Shown here piece after piece: positions 35,301 through 43,399 of a stretch of DNA of 64,000 bases. The DNA is taken from NCBI GenBank assembly GCA_032161045.1, contig JAVHTH010000008.1; one strand, given 5' to 3'. Position 1 is the first letter of the stretch. Each line of letters begins with the position of its first letter. This stretch comes from Fervidibacter sinensis. Lineage in GTDB: Bacteria; Armatimonadota; Fervidibacteria; Fervidibacterales; Fervidibacteraceae. A program made the position numbers and the translations under genes. The notes beneath the pieces were generated by a model. That model had not been told where the DNA came from, did no database searches, and worked only from the letters and a program-made list of their open reading frames with translations.

Positions 35301-36872
35301 CTTGGCGAACCGACTACAAGAATATTGCGAGACGAGTTTGGCGACAGATACCCAGTTGCTCCACGCGCTTGGTATTTCTCCGCAATGGTTGGTCAGCAAT
35401 CGTTCGTTGATGTGATGCATGGAGACAAGGTATACTCGGCGACCGCCATTGTCGGAATGCACCCTGATGAACTCAAAGTCACGCCGATCAAGAAAGCGAT
35501 TGTCGGGCGATGGTTCAAAGACGAATACGAGAAGGCTGCTCTCATCCCAACGAGAATGGCTCAGCAGTTTGGAATCAGCGAGCGAGAGATTTTGGAAGGG
35601 CTGAAAACCGGAAACCTGCCGAAAATCAGCGTTTTGGGTATGACGCTCCCCGTTATCGGCATCATCCGTTCCGAAATCATGAAAAACATCGTTGACTTGG
35701 ACGGAGAAGCATTGACTCCTGTTGACTACCTGTTGATGCAAGAGCGTCAACGACAGCAGCAACAGGCTGGTCAGCAAACTGCGATGGAGTTAGAGGAATA
35801 CATCCACCTCAACCCTGACGCAGTTCTTTACTTGCCGTTCAACCTCGTTATGGCTGCTGGTGGTAACTTGCGCTCTATCGGTATCAACATGGGCAGTGAG
35901 GAAAGAGTCGCCAAAGAACTGCAAACCCTCATTGACCGAACCGAATTGAACCTTTTCGCCGTTGAGAAGGGACGCGTGATTTTGTGCAGTTCAATTGGGG
36001 CGACTGGAGTTTCCGGCGTTGAAACCGTTTTCATTCCCATCCTGATCGCTGCCCTCATCGTCTTGAACACAATGCTCAGTTCAGTTTACGAACGAATTCG
36101 CGAGATTGGAATTTACACTGCTCTCGGTTTAGCGCCTGTCCACATCGGTGCTTTGTTCCTCGCTGAGTCTTCAGTCTATGCGGTCTTGGGTGCAATTATC
36201 GGTTACATGCTCGGTCAATTCGTCGCGATGTTGCAAGTCAACTACCAACTGATTGCAGGGTTGAACTTGAACTACTCGTCGGTTGCGGCGGTCTTCACAG
36301 TGATGGTTGTGATGGCAACAGTTCTCGGCTCTACACTCTATCCTGCATGGAAAGCGTCTCAGGTTTCCGTGCCCGGAATTGAGCGCCGTTGGCGATTGCC
36401 TGCGCCTGAGGGCGATTACCTCCACATCCTTTTGCCCTTCACTGTCTCGTCCTCTCAAGCGGTTGGCATCATCATGTTCCTTCGCGAATACCTTGAGGCT
36501 CACACCGACTACAGTTTGGGTCACTTCTCAACCGACCGAGTGAAGATGAGCAGTTTCCGAACCGAGTATGGAGACGGCTACCGACTTGAATGCATGGTTT
36601 GGCTTGCGCCTTACGACTTGGGCGTCAGCGAATACTTCATCATTGAAACGAGACCGACGGAAGACATCTTTGTCAACACCGTCCACATCACCATCCGACG
36701 CGAGAGTGGAGATGAATCTTCGTGGTTGCGCGTCACCCGCAACTTCTTGAACTTGATCCGCAAACAATTCCTGCTGTGGCGAACGCTGAGACCAGAAACG
36801 AGAGAGCATTACATCCGAACAGGTCTTGCATCAGTTAGCGCAATCGGCGAGGAACGAATAGCGAGCGCATGA
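32310..36872 (+). CDS. M28-peptidase-like domain fused to FtsX/MacB permease
   Basis: A 1520-residue membrane protein. A signal/anchor helix (10-28) is followed by an M28-like domain (~35-480) with the aminopeptidase fold pattern, but the metal-binding motifs are altered: the usual AHYDS is AYYDS (Tyr264), GADD is GAEQ (279-280), the EE pair is HC (311-312) and the HTP motif is DTP (452-454). It is therefore probably catalytically dead. Three membrane helices follow at ~815-895. From ~925 there is an FtsX/MacB unit: an N-terminal helix RRRKVRTVLTAITLILL, a large periplasmic part, and three helices (~1233-1345) around YERIREIGIYTALGLAPVHI. A soluble C-terminal domain (~1360-1510) ends it. No ABC ATPase is adjacent. 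AAGGAGG precedes ATG. Confidence 0.85.
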   Translation: MRGKREFCWLTFSWLVAILVSVLSFGVGQPVGVYRELYNGVDEGRLRSVVETLASFGSRVVGYPGERLAAEYIRQQFLALGLDSVREQVFYAVTPIEETPTYLEVPKLGKRYRVYPLWPNLVRTSQTPPEGLKGHLIYAGIGRLESFNGKKVMGSIALMEFNSSTDWLNAIFLGGKAVVFIEPEDTFRGEAELKFLTTPIDIPRYWMPRKDALELLSLLEQHKDLEVVVKCRMSWKRVPVRNIEGIIWGVDPKRRNEVIVIQAYYDSMSVVPSLAPGAEQACSIAALLELARLLKRYPPDRTIIFLASSAHCLGLQGEARYIYEWLQKEKENESAIKEGKAPSLLTFISIDLSTRVPTCGIFYKGYFWDYAEDRQWQFSDIGKLCRETIERVGLLFGFQPEMRFVDAINPIKGKSWRTYCLGRLALGSEMATIAAKTGIAFATVNDARPYVDTPFDTVDKVNFANLKAQVQVIACALYDLLRAPTDTLKTDLEQNYCVLRGEVLEFDPEKSVLAIPDQPVKGAIVTLRHTALNAKTNMGVRAILMDIAKEGKLGNRNVKSLYEFYGIPMSRFRGGNVRLEAFTLDPQTGAITRAPDLGYMGAQATPLDFAMDLNEKERRLAIFRCRSVMLFDMVDQRRFSLLQQMYVYDTTTGAEPFFYGYSLPIPQPMTSYYEPCAVVFAPPDIRIKVTMGASVLGLQFVLINAPDELFRQPAKILKAKNEEELGEGFLVSETPAVYFTPLKVAKDMWVLDEYRIQKLRRYGIENPRMSQMHKNAREFLLAAEKALNEYRYDAFLTNARAAWSYEAKAYPDAQKTAMDVVKGILFYLALLLPFAYFAERLFIYATDLKWQIVWTVLIFALITAVMRYIHPAFAIVTVNPLIVVLAFIILTLAVIVSVIIIQKFEAQMRQIQIETTGMHTADVGRLSATTAAFNLGVSNMRRRKVRTVLTAITLILLTFTVLSFTSVVPYVRINKVPVPRGKPVYKGVLIRDRAWNPLGEPTTRILRDEFGDRYPVAPRAWYFSAMVGQQSFVDVMHGDKVYSATAIVGMHPDELKVTPIKKAIVGRWFKDEYEKAALIPTRMAQQFGISEREILEGLKTGNLPKISVLGMTLPVIGIIRSEIMKNIVDLDGEALTPVDYLLMQERQRQQQQAGQQTAMELEEYIHLNPDAVLYLPFNLVMAAGGNLRSIGINMGSEERVAKELQTLIDRTELNLFAVEKGRVILCSSIGATGVSGVETVFIPILIAALIVLNTMLSSVYERIREIGIYTALGLAPVHIGALFLAESSVYAVLGAIIGYMLGQFVAMLQVNYQLIAGLNLNYSSVAAVFTVMVVMATVLGSTLYPAWKASQVSVPGIERRWRLPAPEGDYLHILLPFTVSSSQAVGIIMFLREYLEAHTDYSLGHFSTDRVKMSSFRTEYGDGYRLECMVWLAPYDLGVSEYFIIETRPTEDIFVNTVHITIRRESGDESSWLRVTRNFLNLIRKQFLLWRTLRPETREHYIRTGLASVSAIGEERIASA

Positions 36873-36879
36873 GGGTAAC

Positions 36880-36937
36880 ACGGGATAAGGGACATGGGAC
36901 AATTGTGTCCTACGCCCCGTGTCCCTCGTTCCATCAA
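36880..36937. repeat. heptad palindrome between two transporter-like genes
   Basis: The 7-base words ACGGGAT, AAGGGAC, ATGGGAC, AATTGTG, TCCTACG, CCCCGTG and TCCCTCG run in phase, and the two halves are complementary (GGGACA with TGTCC; CACGGGA with CCCCGTGT). It lies between the stop at 36872 and the next start at 36961. Confidence 0.75.
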
Positions 36938-36960
36938 AGATGCTGAAAGGGGGGCTTTAG

Positions 36961-38964
36961 GTGGCTGTTGAGAGGATTCAATCGGAACTGGAGCAGTATC
37001 GGCGGTTGATGGAGCCTCCGCCACCTGAGGAATTTGAGGAAGGTTTCAGCATCAGGACAATTCTCGGTGCACTCTTTGTCGCTTTCGTAATGCTTCCCGG
37101 TGCGGCTTACTTGGGTCTCGTTGCAGGGGTTGGAATTGGCGATGCCGCAAGATGGGTTACCGTCATTCTGTTCGTTGAAGTTGCTCGCCGCTCTTTCATC
37201 ACCTTAAAGCGCCAAGAAATCTACTTGCTCGTCATCGTCGCTGGAGCGATTTTGGGAACGAACCCATATTCTGGCTACATTTGGAATGTTTTCATGCGAA
37301 CATCGCAAGTCACGCAAGGTTTGGGTGTCGCGGACAAAATCCCGACTTGGGTCGTTCCACCTGCCGATTCACCGGCAATTCTCTACCGAACTTTCTTCCA
37401 CAAGGACTGGATCATCCCCATCGCTGTCAGTTTCGCGCTATTGTTTTTGGGGCGACTCAAAAACTTCGTCGCCGGCTATACTTTGTTCCGAATTGCTTCT
37501 GACTACGAAAGGTTGCCTTTCCCCTTAGCACCTGTCGGTGCTCAGGCTGCAACTGTTTTGGCTGAAATTTCGCGAAAGGAAGAAACATGGCGGTGGCGAT
37601 ATTTCAGCACGGGTGCGATGATCGGCTTGGCGTTTGGCTTCTTCTACGCAGGCATCCCGACAATTACGGGTGCAATAATGACCCGACCCTTGCAACTAAT
37701 TCCCATCCCCTTCATTGACTTGACCCTGAACGCTGAATCGGTTTTGCCAGCAACACCTATCGCCATCTTCACTGACTTAGGCGGTTTCTTGTGGGGCTTC
37801 GTTGTGCCGTTCTGGGTCGCCATTGGTGGGTTCATTGGCAGCCTTTTGACAATGGTAATTAACCCAACACTTCAGCGGCGTGGGGTTTTGAAAAACTGGA
37901 AACCCGGTTACGACGCAATCAAAGTCCAGATGGTCAATACCTACGACTTCTGGATCAGCGCCGATATTGGGCGCGGCTTGGGCTTGGCAGCAGTCAGCAT
38001 AGGCTCAGTGATTGCAACTGCCCTTAGAGAACGAGGCAAATATGCGAAGGTTAGGCAACAACTCACTGCGATGGAGCGAATTCCGCTAACGGTAACTTTA
38101 CCGCACCGTGGTGACTTCCCTGTGCCAATCACGGTCGGTCTTTACATCGCAGCAAGCCTTGCTACTGCCACTTTGTGCTACATTCTCGTTCCCAAGTTGC
38201 CAATCATCTTCCCGCTTTTCTTCGCCCTCGTCTACACGCCCCTTATCTCCTATGTAGACACAAGGATGCGAGGCTTGACTGGACAGTGGTTTGGGATCCC
38301 GTTTGTCCGAGAGGGCTTTACAATCCTTTACAGCAAATTGACGGGCTATCGCGGTCTTGATATTTGGTTCGCTCCAATCCCTATCGGCGACTACGGTTGG
38401 GCTGCTCAATACTTCCGAGAAGTTGAACTCACGGGAACCCGGTTCACGGGCGTTCTCAAGACGGAAATCGTCATCGTTATCGTCGGCTTAATTGCCAACT
38501 TGGCGGTTTGGCAGTATTTATGGCGACTTGCTCCCATTCCGTCTTATGTCTACCCGTTTGCTCAAAAGATGTGGCCACTTTACGCTTACACTGGAGCGCT
38601 CCTCTGGACGACGACTTTGGGCAAACGGGAACTTGAGGTTTTGAAGCCGAAAGTCATCGGGACAGTGTTCGGTAGCGTCGTAGGTGCATACATTCTGTTC
38701 TCGTTACTGCCTTTCAACTTACCAATGTTGCTCTTCTACGGTCTGGTGCAAGGGCTTGGAGGCTTCCCGTTCGGTAACCTTCTGACTTTCGCTGGTGCTT
38801 TGGTTTCACGCTTCTACTTTGAGAAGAACTACGAAGACCCGACAACATGGCGAAGATATGCGACGGTCCTGCTCGCAGGCTACAACTGTGGAATGGGTTT
38901 GGTGGGAATGTTCTGCGCTGCAATGGCAATGGTAAGCAAGGCAGTAACGCAACTTCCGTATTGA
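36961..38964 (+). CDS. polytopic membrane protein, OPT/peptide-transporter-like
   Basis: A 667-residue protein with about fourteen hydrophobic helices. A soluble N-terminus (EQYRRLMEPPPPEEFEEGF) precedes them. The segment SDYERLPFPLAPVGAQAATV resembles the LPFPL region of OPT-related and DUF6785-type proteins, and repeated Gly/Pro-rich helices (GLAFGFFYAGIPTITGAIM, PFWVAIGGFIGSLLTMVINP) support a transport role; the substrate may be a peptide but this is not shown. GTG at 36961 is preceded by AAAGGGGGG. It probably forms an operon with the M28-like/FtsX gene 88 bp upstream. Confidence 0.65.
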   Translation: MAVERIQSELEQYRRLMEPPPPEEFEEGFSIRTILGALFVAFVMLPGAAYLGLVAGVGIGDAARWVTVILFVEVARRSFITLKRQEIYLLVIVAGAILGTNPYSGYIWNVFMRTSQVTQGLGVADKIPTWVVPPADSPAILYRTFFHKDWIIPIAVSFALLFLGRLKNFVAGYTLFRIASDYERLPFPLAPVGAQAATVLAEISRKEETWRWRYFSTGAMIGLAFGFFYAGIPTITGAIMTRPLQLIPIPFIDLTLNAESVLPATPIAIFTDLGGFLWGFVVPFWVAIGGFIGSLLTMVINPTLQRRGVLKNWKPGYDAIKVQMVNTYDFWISADIGRGLGLAAVSIGSVIATALRERGKYAKVRQQLTAMERIPLTVTLPHRGDFPVPITVGLYIAASLATATLCYILVPKLPIIFPLFFALVYTPLISYVDTRMRGLTGQWFGIPFVREGFTILYSKLTGYRGLDIWFAPIPIGDYGWAAQYFREVELTGTRFTGVLKTEIVIVIVGLIANLAVWQYLWRLAPIPSYVYPFAQKMWPLYAYTGALLWTTTLGKRELEVLKPKVIGTVFGSVVGAYILFSLLPFNLPMLLFYGLVQGLGGFPFGNLLTFAGALVSRFYFEKNYEDPTTWRRYATVLLAGYNCGMGLVGMFCAAMAMVSKAVTQLPY

Positions 38965-39030
38965 CAGTGCAGAGTGCGGAGTGCGAGGTGCAAGTGTTAC
39001 AACACCACACTTTGCATCCAGCACTCCGCA
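38965..39030. repeat. GAGTGCG heptad array with inverted partner
   Basis: The words CAGTGCA, GAGTGCG, GAGTGCG and AGGTGCA (38965-38992) are followed by an inverted partner (GCACTCCGCAC near 39017-39028). It lies between the transporter-like gene and the DUF4432 gene. Confidence 0.7.
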
Positions 39031-39056
39031 CGCTGTTTTTAAGGGGGTTGTGAAAA

Positions 39057-40154
39057 ATGGCGTTGCTTTACGGGCGTGAGTGGACGAAAGAGGAATTGCT
39101 CAAACGAGTCGGAGATATTAGCCAAATTTGCGGGGCAAAAGTTTACGAGTTGCTTGACGGTCCTGCAAAGGGCGTTACCGGAGTGGATGTTTGGACAGGT
39201 GGTGGTTTGACATTTACCGTGCTCGCGAGCCGAGGCATGGACATAGGCATGGCTCGCTACCGAGGCTTTGCGCTCGCATGGCGCTCGCCTACAACCGAAA
39301 TTCACCCGGCTTTTTACGAACCCGAACGATACGGCTGGCTCCGTGGTTTTCACGGTGGCTTGTTGACAACTTGCGGTTTGATGCACGCAGGTCATCCCAT
39401 TGATGATGAAGGCGTTCATTATGGCCTGCACGGGCGCGCTTCATACACCCCAGCATCACACCTTCGCGTTGATGGCTATTGGGAGGGCGACGATTACTTT
39501 GTCGTCGTTGAAGGGCACATCCGTGAAGGCGCAGTTTTTTCACCTGTGCTTGAGTTACACCGCCGTATAACTGTCAAACTGGGCGAAAACCGACTGTTCG
39601 TCCGCGACACAGTGACCAACATCGGGTTTCAGCCCTCACCGCTGATGTTGCTTTACCACATCAACTTGGGCTTTCCCATCCTCAGCGAGTATTCGGAACT
39701 CGTTTTGCCCAGCAAAAAAGTTCAACCCCGCGATCCTGATGCCGAAGCGGGCGTGAACGAATACATGAAGTTCAGTCCTCCTCAACAGAACTTCCGTGAA
39801 CAAGTCTTTTTCCACGAACTCGTCGGCAACCGCGACGGAAGCACTTGCGCTGCTGTCATCAACCGCACACTGTTGCATGGAGAAGGGTTAGGCGTTTATG
39901 TCCGATGGAACTTGAATGAACTGCCTTACTTCGTTCAGTGGAAGATGATGGGCGAGGGGATTTATGTTGTCGGCATTGAACCGACTAATGCGCCATTGCA
40001 ATTCACTCGCACCGAAATGCGTGAACGAAACTTATTGCCTGTCCTTCAACCCGGTGAGCAGCGCATTTTCAACTTGGAAATCGGCGTTTTGACCAACCGA
40101 GCCGAAATTGATCAATTCCGCCAATTCGTTATGCAACTGATGATGGGAAGGTGA
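39057..40154 (+). CDS. DUF4432 / aldose 1-epimerase-like protein
   Basis: A 365-residue protein with the galactose-mutarotase-like beta-sandwich of DUF4432. Typical segments are VTGVDVWTGGGLTFTVLASR then GMDIGMARYRG, GWLRGFHGGLLTTCGLMHAG, GVHYGLHGRASYTPA, RLFVRDTVTNIGFQPSPLML and LLYHINLGFPIL. The His residues in GLHGR and YHINLG occupy the places of the epimerase catalytic pair. The family is thought to interconvert sugar anomers or bind sugars, often in pentose or uronate catabolic loci, but no such genes are adjacent here. The start ATG at 39057 follows AAGGGGG. Confidence 0.9.
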   Translation: MALLYGREWTKEELLKRVGDISQICGAKVYELLDGPAKGVTGVDVWTGGGLTFTVLASRGMDIGMARYRGFALAWRSPTTEIHPAFYEPERYGWLRGFHGGLLTTCGLMHAGHPIDDEGVHYGLHGRASYTPASHLRVDGYWEGDDYFVVVEGHIREGAVFSPVLELHRRITVKLGENRLFVRDTVTNIGFQPSPLMLLYHINLGFPILSEYSELVLPSKKVQPRDPDAEAGVNEYMKFSPPQQNFREQVFFHELVGNRDGSTCAAVINRTLLHGEGLGVYVRWNLNELPYFVQWKMMGEGIYVVGIEPTNAPLQFTRTEMRERNLLPVLQPGEQRIFNLEIGVLTNRAEIDQFRQFVMQLMMGR

Positions 40155-40276
40155 GGGGTTCCTCCAAGCAAGTTCTCGGCTGACTATGATGTGAGCCTAT
40201 TCATCGTTTATCCCATGCCACGCCTTTGGACAGTGTGATAACGAGTTCGTTGAGCGCCGAATTCATTTGGCGATTT

Positions 40277-40332
40277 GTAGGGGCACATGGAATGTGCCCA
40301 AAAAAAACGGGCAGATTGTTATCTGCCCCTAC
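40277..40332. repeat. twin-hairpin intergenic element
   Basis: GTAGGGGC ... GCCCCTAC, with inner stems GGGCACAT/ATGTGCCC and GGGCAGAT/ATCTGCCC separated by an A-run. The rest of 40155-40495 shows no gene. Confidence 0.85.
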
Positions 40333-40495
40333 TTATGACCGTAATTTGTCAATAGTAGGGGCGCAGTTTTAACCCGTCCCGACTGAAGTTATCGGCAGTG
40401 CTTCATCCCCAAGCCTTTCTCAGGATTTCTGTAAAGCCTAAAAACTTCGCCAAACCTTGTCTTATGCGCCACAATTTTTGCTCGGTGATGAAGCA

Positions 40496-40906
40496 ATGAA
40501 GACCGTCGCTGAGATGACCGTTGACGAACTTAAGGAACTTATTCGGCAAGTTGTGGCGGAGCAAAGGGAGTATTTTTTGGACGAGGATGGATGGCTGGTT
40601 TTCACTAACGAGGAAGCCTATGTCCGTTACCTTGAGCGACACCCCGACAAAATGCCAAGTGAATTGAAAGCATGTTACATTGACGAGCACGGCATCAAGG
40701 CTTACTACAGCGACTACGAGTTGACCGAGGAAGGATTGAGAAGGTTAGAGGAAGCTCGGAAGGACATTGAGGCTGGGAGGATTTACACATGGGACGAAAT
40801 CAAGCGGGAATTGGCAAGCGAGAGGTTGCATACAAAATTGTCTTCACGAACCGTGCGCGCAAAGACCTCAAAAGCATCCCGCAAAAAGACCGTCAGAATA
40901 TCTTAA
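40496..40906 (+). CDS. probable antitoxin of RelE-type pair
   Basis: A protein of about 136 residues. The N-terminus (MTVDELKELIRQVVAEQREY) fits the short dimerising helix of several antitoxin-like families, followed by an acidic middle and LTEEGLRRLEEARKDIEAG then RIYTWDEIKREL, a typical antitoxin end motif that wraps the toxin. About 30 further, mostly basic and low-complexity residues (VRAKTSKASRKKTVRIS) follow; that stretch is the part overlapping the toxin frame and may be recent or non-functional. ATG at 40496 is used. The assignment rests mainly on the partner gene. Confidence 0.65.
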   Translation: MKTVAEMTVDELKELIRQVVAEQREYFLDEDGWLVFTNEEAYVRYLERHPDKMPSELKACYIDEHGIKAYYSDYELTEEGLRRLEEARKDIEAGRIYTWDEIKRELASERLHTKLSSRTVRAKTSKASRKKTVRIS

Positions 40907-41094
40907 GCAAAATTGCATGGCTGGCTCAAAACGCTACAGCCATAAAGCACGAGAAAATGACAGGTCATCCTGAATACAGCCTGCATGTCGGGCAATTTCG
41001 CGTTCTTTACCTGATTGCCCACGAAACGAAGCAAATCACGATTCAATTTATCGGCAAACACGACGAAGTTTATCGGCGTCTCATACGTCGCTGA
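40789..41094 (+). CDS. RelE/ParE-family toxin
   Basis: A 101-residue protein of the RelE/ParE plasmid-stabilisation superfamily: YKIVFTNRARKDLKSIPQ, then HEKMTGHPEYSLHVGQFRVL and YLIAHETKQITIQFIGKHDE followed by VYRRLIRR. RelE members cleave mRNA on the ribosome and ParE members attack gyrase; which applies is not clear from sequence. The ATG lies inside the antitoxin gene, giving a 118-bp overlap, far longer than usual; the conserved fold begins about 13 residues in. Confidence 0.85.
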   Translation: MGRNQAGIGKREVAYKIVFTNRARKDLKSIPQKDRQNILSKIAWLAQNATAIKHEKMTGHPEYSLHVGQFRVLYLIAHETKQITIQFIGKHDEVYRRLIRR

Positions 41095-41123
41095 ATAATC
41101 CCGTGAAAGGAGGAAAATCGCCG

Positions 41124-42476
41124 ATGTCGGAGAAAGTGCTTTTGTCTCAACGCGATTTGCCACGACAGTGGTATAACATTTTGGCTGACTTGCCCAAACC
41201 TTTGCCGCCGGTCATTCACCCGGCAACGAAACAACCTGTTTCGCCTGAAGATTTGTTGCCTATCTTTCCTGAACCGCTCGTTGAGCAAGAAGTCTCGCCT
41301 CAGCGTTGGATTGACATCCCTGAGCCTGTGCTTGACATTTATGCTTTGTGGCGTCCGACACCTTTGCAGCGAGCAAGACGGCTGGAACAGTTTCTCGGGA
41401 CGCCAGCACAAATTTGGTTCAAAAACGAGAGCCTTTCTCCGCCGGGAAGCCACAAACCAAACACCGCTGTGGCTCAGGCTTACTACAACAAAATTTCAGG
41501 CGTGAAAAGGTTGACGACAGAAACTGGTGCGGGGCAATGGGGCAGTGCCCTCGCGTTCGCGACTTGTTTGTTTGGACTTAAGTGCACGGTCTACATGGTC
41601 AAGGTCAGTTACCAGCAAAAGCCATATCGCCGCGTTTTGATGGAAACATGGGGCGCTGAAGTTTTCCCAAGTCCCACCGACCGAACCAATGCAGGACGGC
41701 GAATTCTCGCTGAAGACCCAGATTCGCCGGGCAGTTTGGGCATCGCAATTAGCGAGGCAGTGGAAGACGCTGTCAACCACGACGACACAAAATATTCGCT
41801 CGGCAGCGTTCTCAACCATGTGCTTCTGCACCAAACCATAATTGGCTTGGAGGCTAAGAAGCAATTTGAGCAAATCGGCATCTACCCAGACATACTTATC
41901 GGCTGCGTTGGTGGCGGGAGTAACTTCGCTGGTTTCACCTTCCCCTTTATCGCTGATAAGTTGGCTGGTGATAAGCCCAATTTGCGAGTCATCGCTGTTG
42001 AGCCGAAAGCAGCGCCGAGTTTGACTGAAGGCGTTTACACATACGACTTCGGCGACACAGCGGGAATGACACCGCTCTTGAAAATGCACACACTCGGTCA
42101 CACCTTCGTCCCGCCAAGGATTCACGCAGGAGGTTTGCGCTATCATGGGATGGCTCCACTCGTCAGTTTGCTTTACGATGCCGGCGTCATAGAAGCGGTC
42201 GCTTACCCACAGTTGACAGTTTTTGAGGCAGCGGTAATTTTCGCCCGTGTGGAAGGCATCATACCTGCACCTGAAACAGCACACGCAATCAGAGCAGTAA
42301 TTGATGAAGCCTTGAAGTGCAAGGAAACAGGGGAGGCGAAAGTCATCGCTTTCAACTTCAGCGGTCACGGCTATTTTGACCTGAGCGCTTACGACGACTA
42401 TTTGCAAGGCAAATTGGAAGATGCGGTCTACGACCCCGAACAAGTCAAGAAGGCACTTGAACGATTGCCGATTTGA
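41124..42476 (+). CDS. trpB2: tryptophan synthase beta-like protein (TrpB2)
   Basis: A 450-residue PLP enzyme of the TrpB2 type, longer than the canonical TrpB1. The PLP Lys is in GSHKPNTA (Lys111), the phosphate loop is CVGGGSNFAG, and other family segments are WFKNESLSPPG, TTETGAGQWGSALAFA, YSLGSVLNHVLLHQTIIGLE and GLRYHGMAPLVSLLYD. TrpB2 makes Trp from indole and Ser, often without a tight TrpA partner, or deaminates serine. ATG at 41124 follows AAAGGAGG; no other trp gene is near. Placement after a toxin-antitoxin pair has no obvious meaning. Confidence 0.93.
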   Translation: MSEKVLLSQRDLPRQWYNILADLPKPLPPVIHPATKQPVSPEDLLPIFPEPLVEQEVSPQRWIDIPEPVLDIYALWRPTPLQRARRLEQFLGTPAQIWFKNESLSPPGSHKPNTAVAQAYYNKISGVKRLTTETGAGQWGSALAFATCLFGLKCTVYMVKVSYQQKPYRRVLMETWGAEVFPSPTDRTNAGRRILAEDPDSPGSLGIAISEAVEDAVNHDDTKYSLGSVLNHVLLHQTIIGLEAKKQFEQIGIYPDILIGCVGGGSNFAGFTFPFIADKLAGDKPNLRVIAVEPKAAPSLTEGVYTYDFGDTAGMTPLLKMHTLGHTFVPPRIHAGGLRYHGMAPLVSLLYDAGVIEAVAYPQLTVFEAAVIFARVEGIIPAPETAHAIRAVIDEALKCKETGEAKVIAFNFSGHGYFDLSAYDDYLQGKLEDAVYDPEQVKKALERLPI

Positions 42477-42646
42477 AATGGCAAAGCGCTAACCTGTAAG
42501 CACCAACCGAGCCGGAAGCCTGTTGGTGTGAAGATGGAATTGCCGAAAGCGAAGGAGAGTCGCAGACAGAAAGCCTCAAAACGGCTTATGCTTTATGTTG
42601 GACACTTGTGTCCTTTAGCCTTTGCCGCAATGAAGGAGGCGTTTTC

Positions 42647-43399
42647 GTGACTGCAGCGGAACTTGAAAAGATGGCTCGGTTGGAAGACCGATACTGGTGG
42701 TTCGTCGGGCGAAGGTTTATCGTCCGCAATTTAATTCAGCGTTTCTGGAAACCAAAAACCAACCCAGCCCTCATTCTGGACTTAGGTTGCGGGACAGGTG
42801 GTTCCTTCTCACTGCTGAGAAACTGGGGCACAGTCATCGGTCTTGATGCTTCTCCCATTGCCCTAAAATTTGCCCGCAAGCGTGGGATGAAGTATCTTGT
42901 GCTTGGCGACGCCCAATGCTTGCCGTTTGATGAAAATCGCTTTGACCTTGTCGCCGTGTTGGATGTCCTTGAGCATCTGGAAGAAGATTGTCAAGCCTTG
43001 AAGGAAATTTGGCGAGTTTTAAAACCGAACGGCGCTGTTGTCTTCACTGTCCCTGCGTTCATGAGTTTGTGGAGCGTCCACGACATCGCTCTCGGTCACA
43101 AACGGCGATACCTTTTCAACGAAGTTCACGACAAGTTTGTCTGCGCTGGTTTTCAACTTCGGCACCTCAGTTACGCCATTTGTCCGCTTTTGCCCGCCGT
43201 GTTCGTTTTCAGGAAGGTTCAAAACTTGCTTATGCGGAACAAAGAACCTGCAACTGCCTTGATTGAACTGCCTAAGCCGTTGAACCGCTTGCTCATCGCC
43301 TTATTGCAATTGGAGGCTGCAACGCTTCCGTTTGTGCGATTCCCATTTGGAGTTTCACTCGTTGGGTTCGCAGAGAAGCCGCCAGCGCCCGGCGGATAA
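42647..43399 (+). CDS. class I SAM-dependent methyltransferase
   Basis: A protein of about 250 residues. The SAM-binding motif is LILDLGCGTGGSFSLLRNWG (about 40-59), followed by GLDASPIALKFAR, GDAQCLPFDENRFDLVAVLD and VLEHLEEDCQALKEIWRVLK, the pattern of small-molecule methyltransferases (UbiE/bioC-like fold). The N-terminal ARLEDRYWWFVGRRFIVRNL occurs in methyltransferases linked to polysaccharide or lipid modification. GTG at 42647 is well placed behind AAGGAGG. The substrate is unknown. Its last 107 bp overlap the convergent membrane-protein gene. Confidence 0.88.
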   Translation: MTAAELEKMARLEDRYWWFVGRRFIVRNLIQRFWKPKTNPALILDLGCGTGGSFSLLRNWGTVIGLDASPIALKFARKRGMKYLVLGDAQCLPFDENRFDLVAVLDVLEHLEEDCQALKEIWRVLKPNGAVVFTVPAFMSLWSVHDIALGHKRRYLFNEVHDKFVCAGFQLRHLSYAICPLLPAVFVFRKVQNLLMRNKEPATALIELPKPLNRLLIALLQLEAATLPFVRFPFGVSLVGFAEKPPAPGG

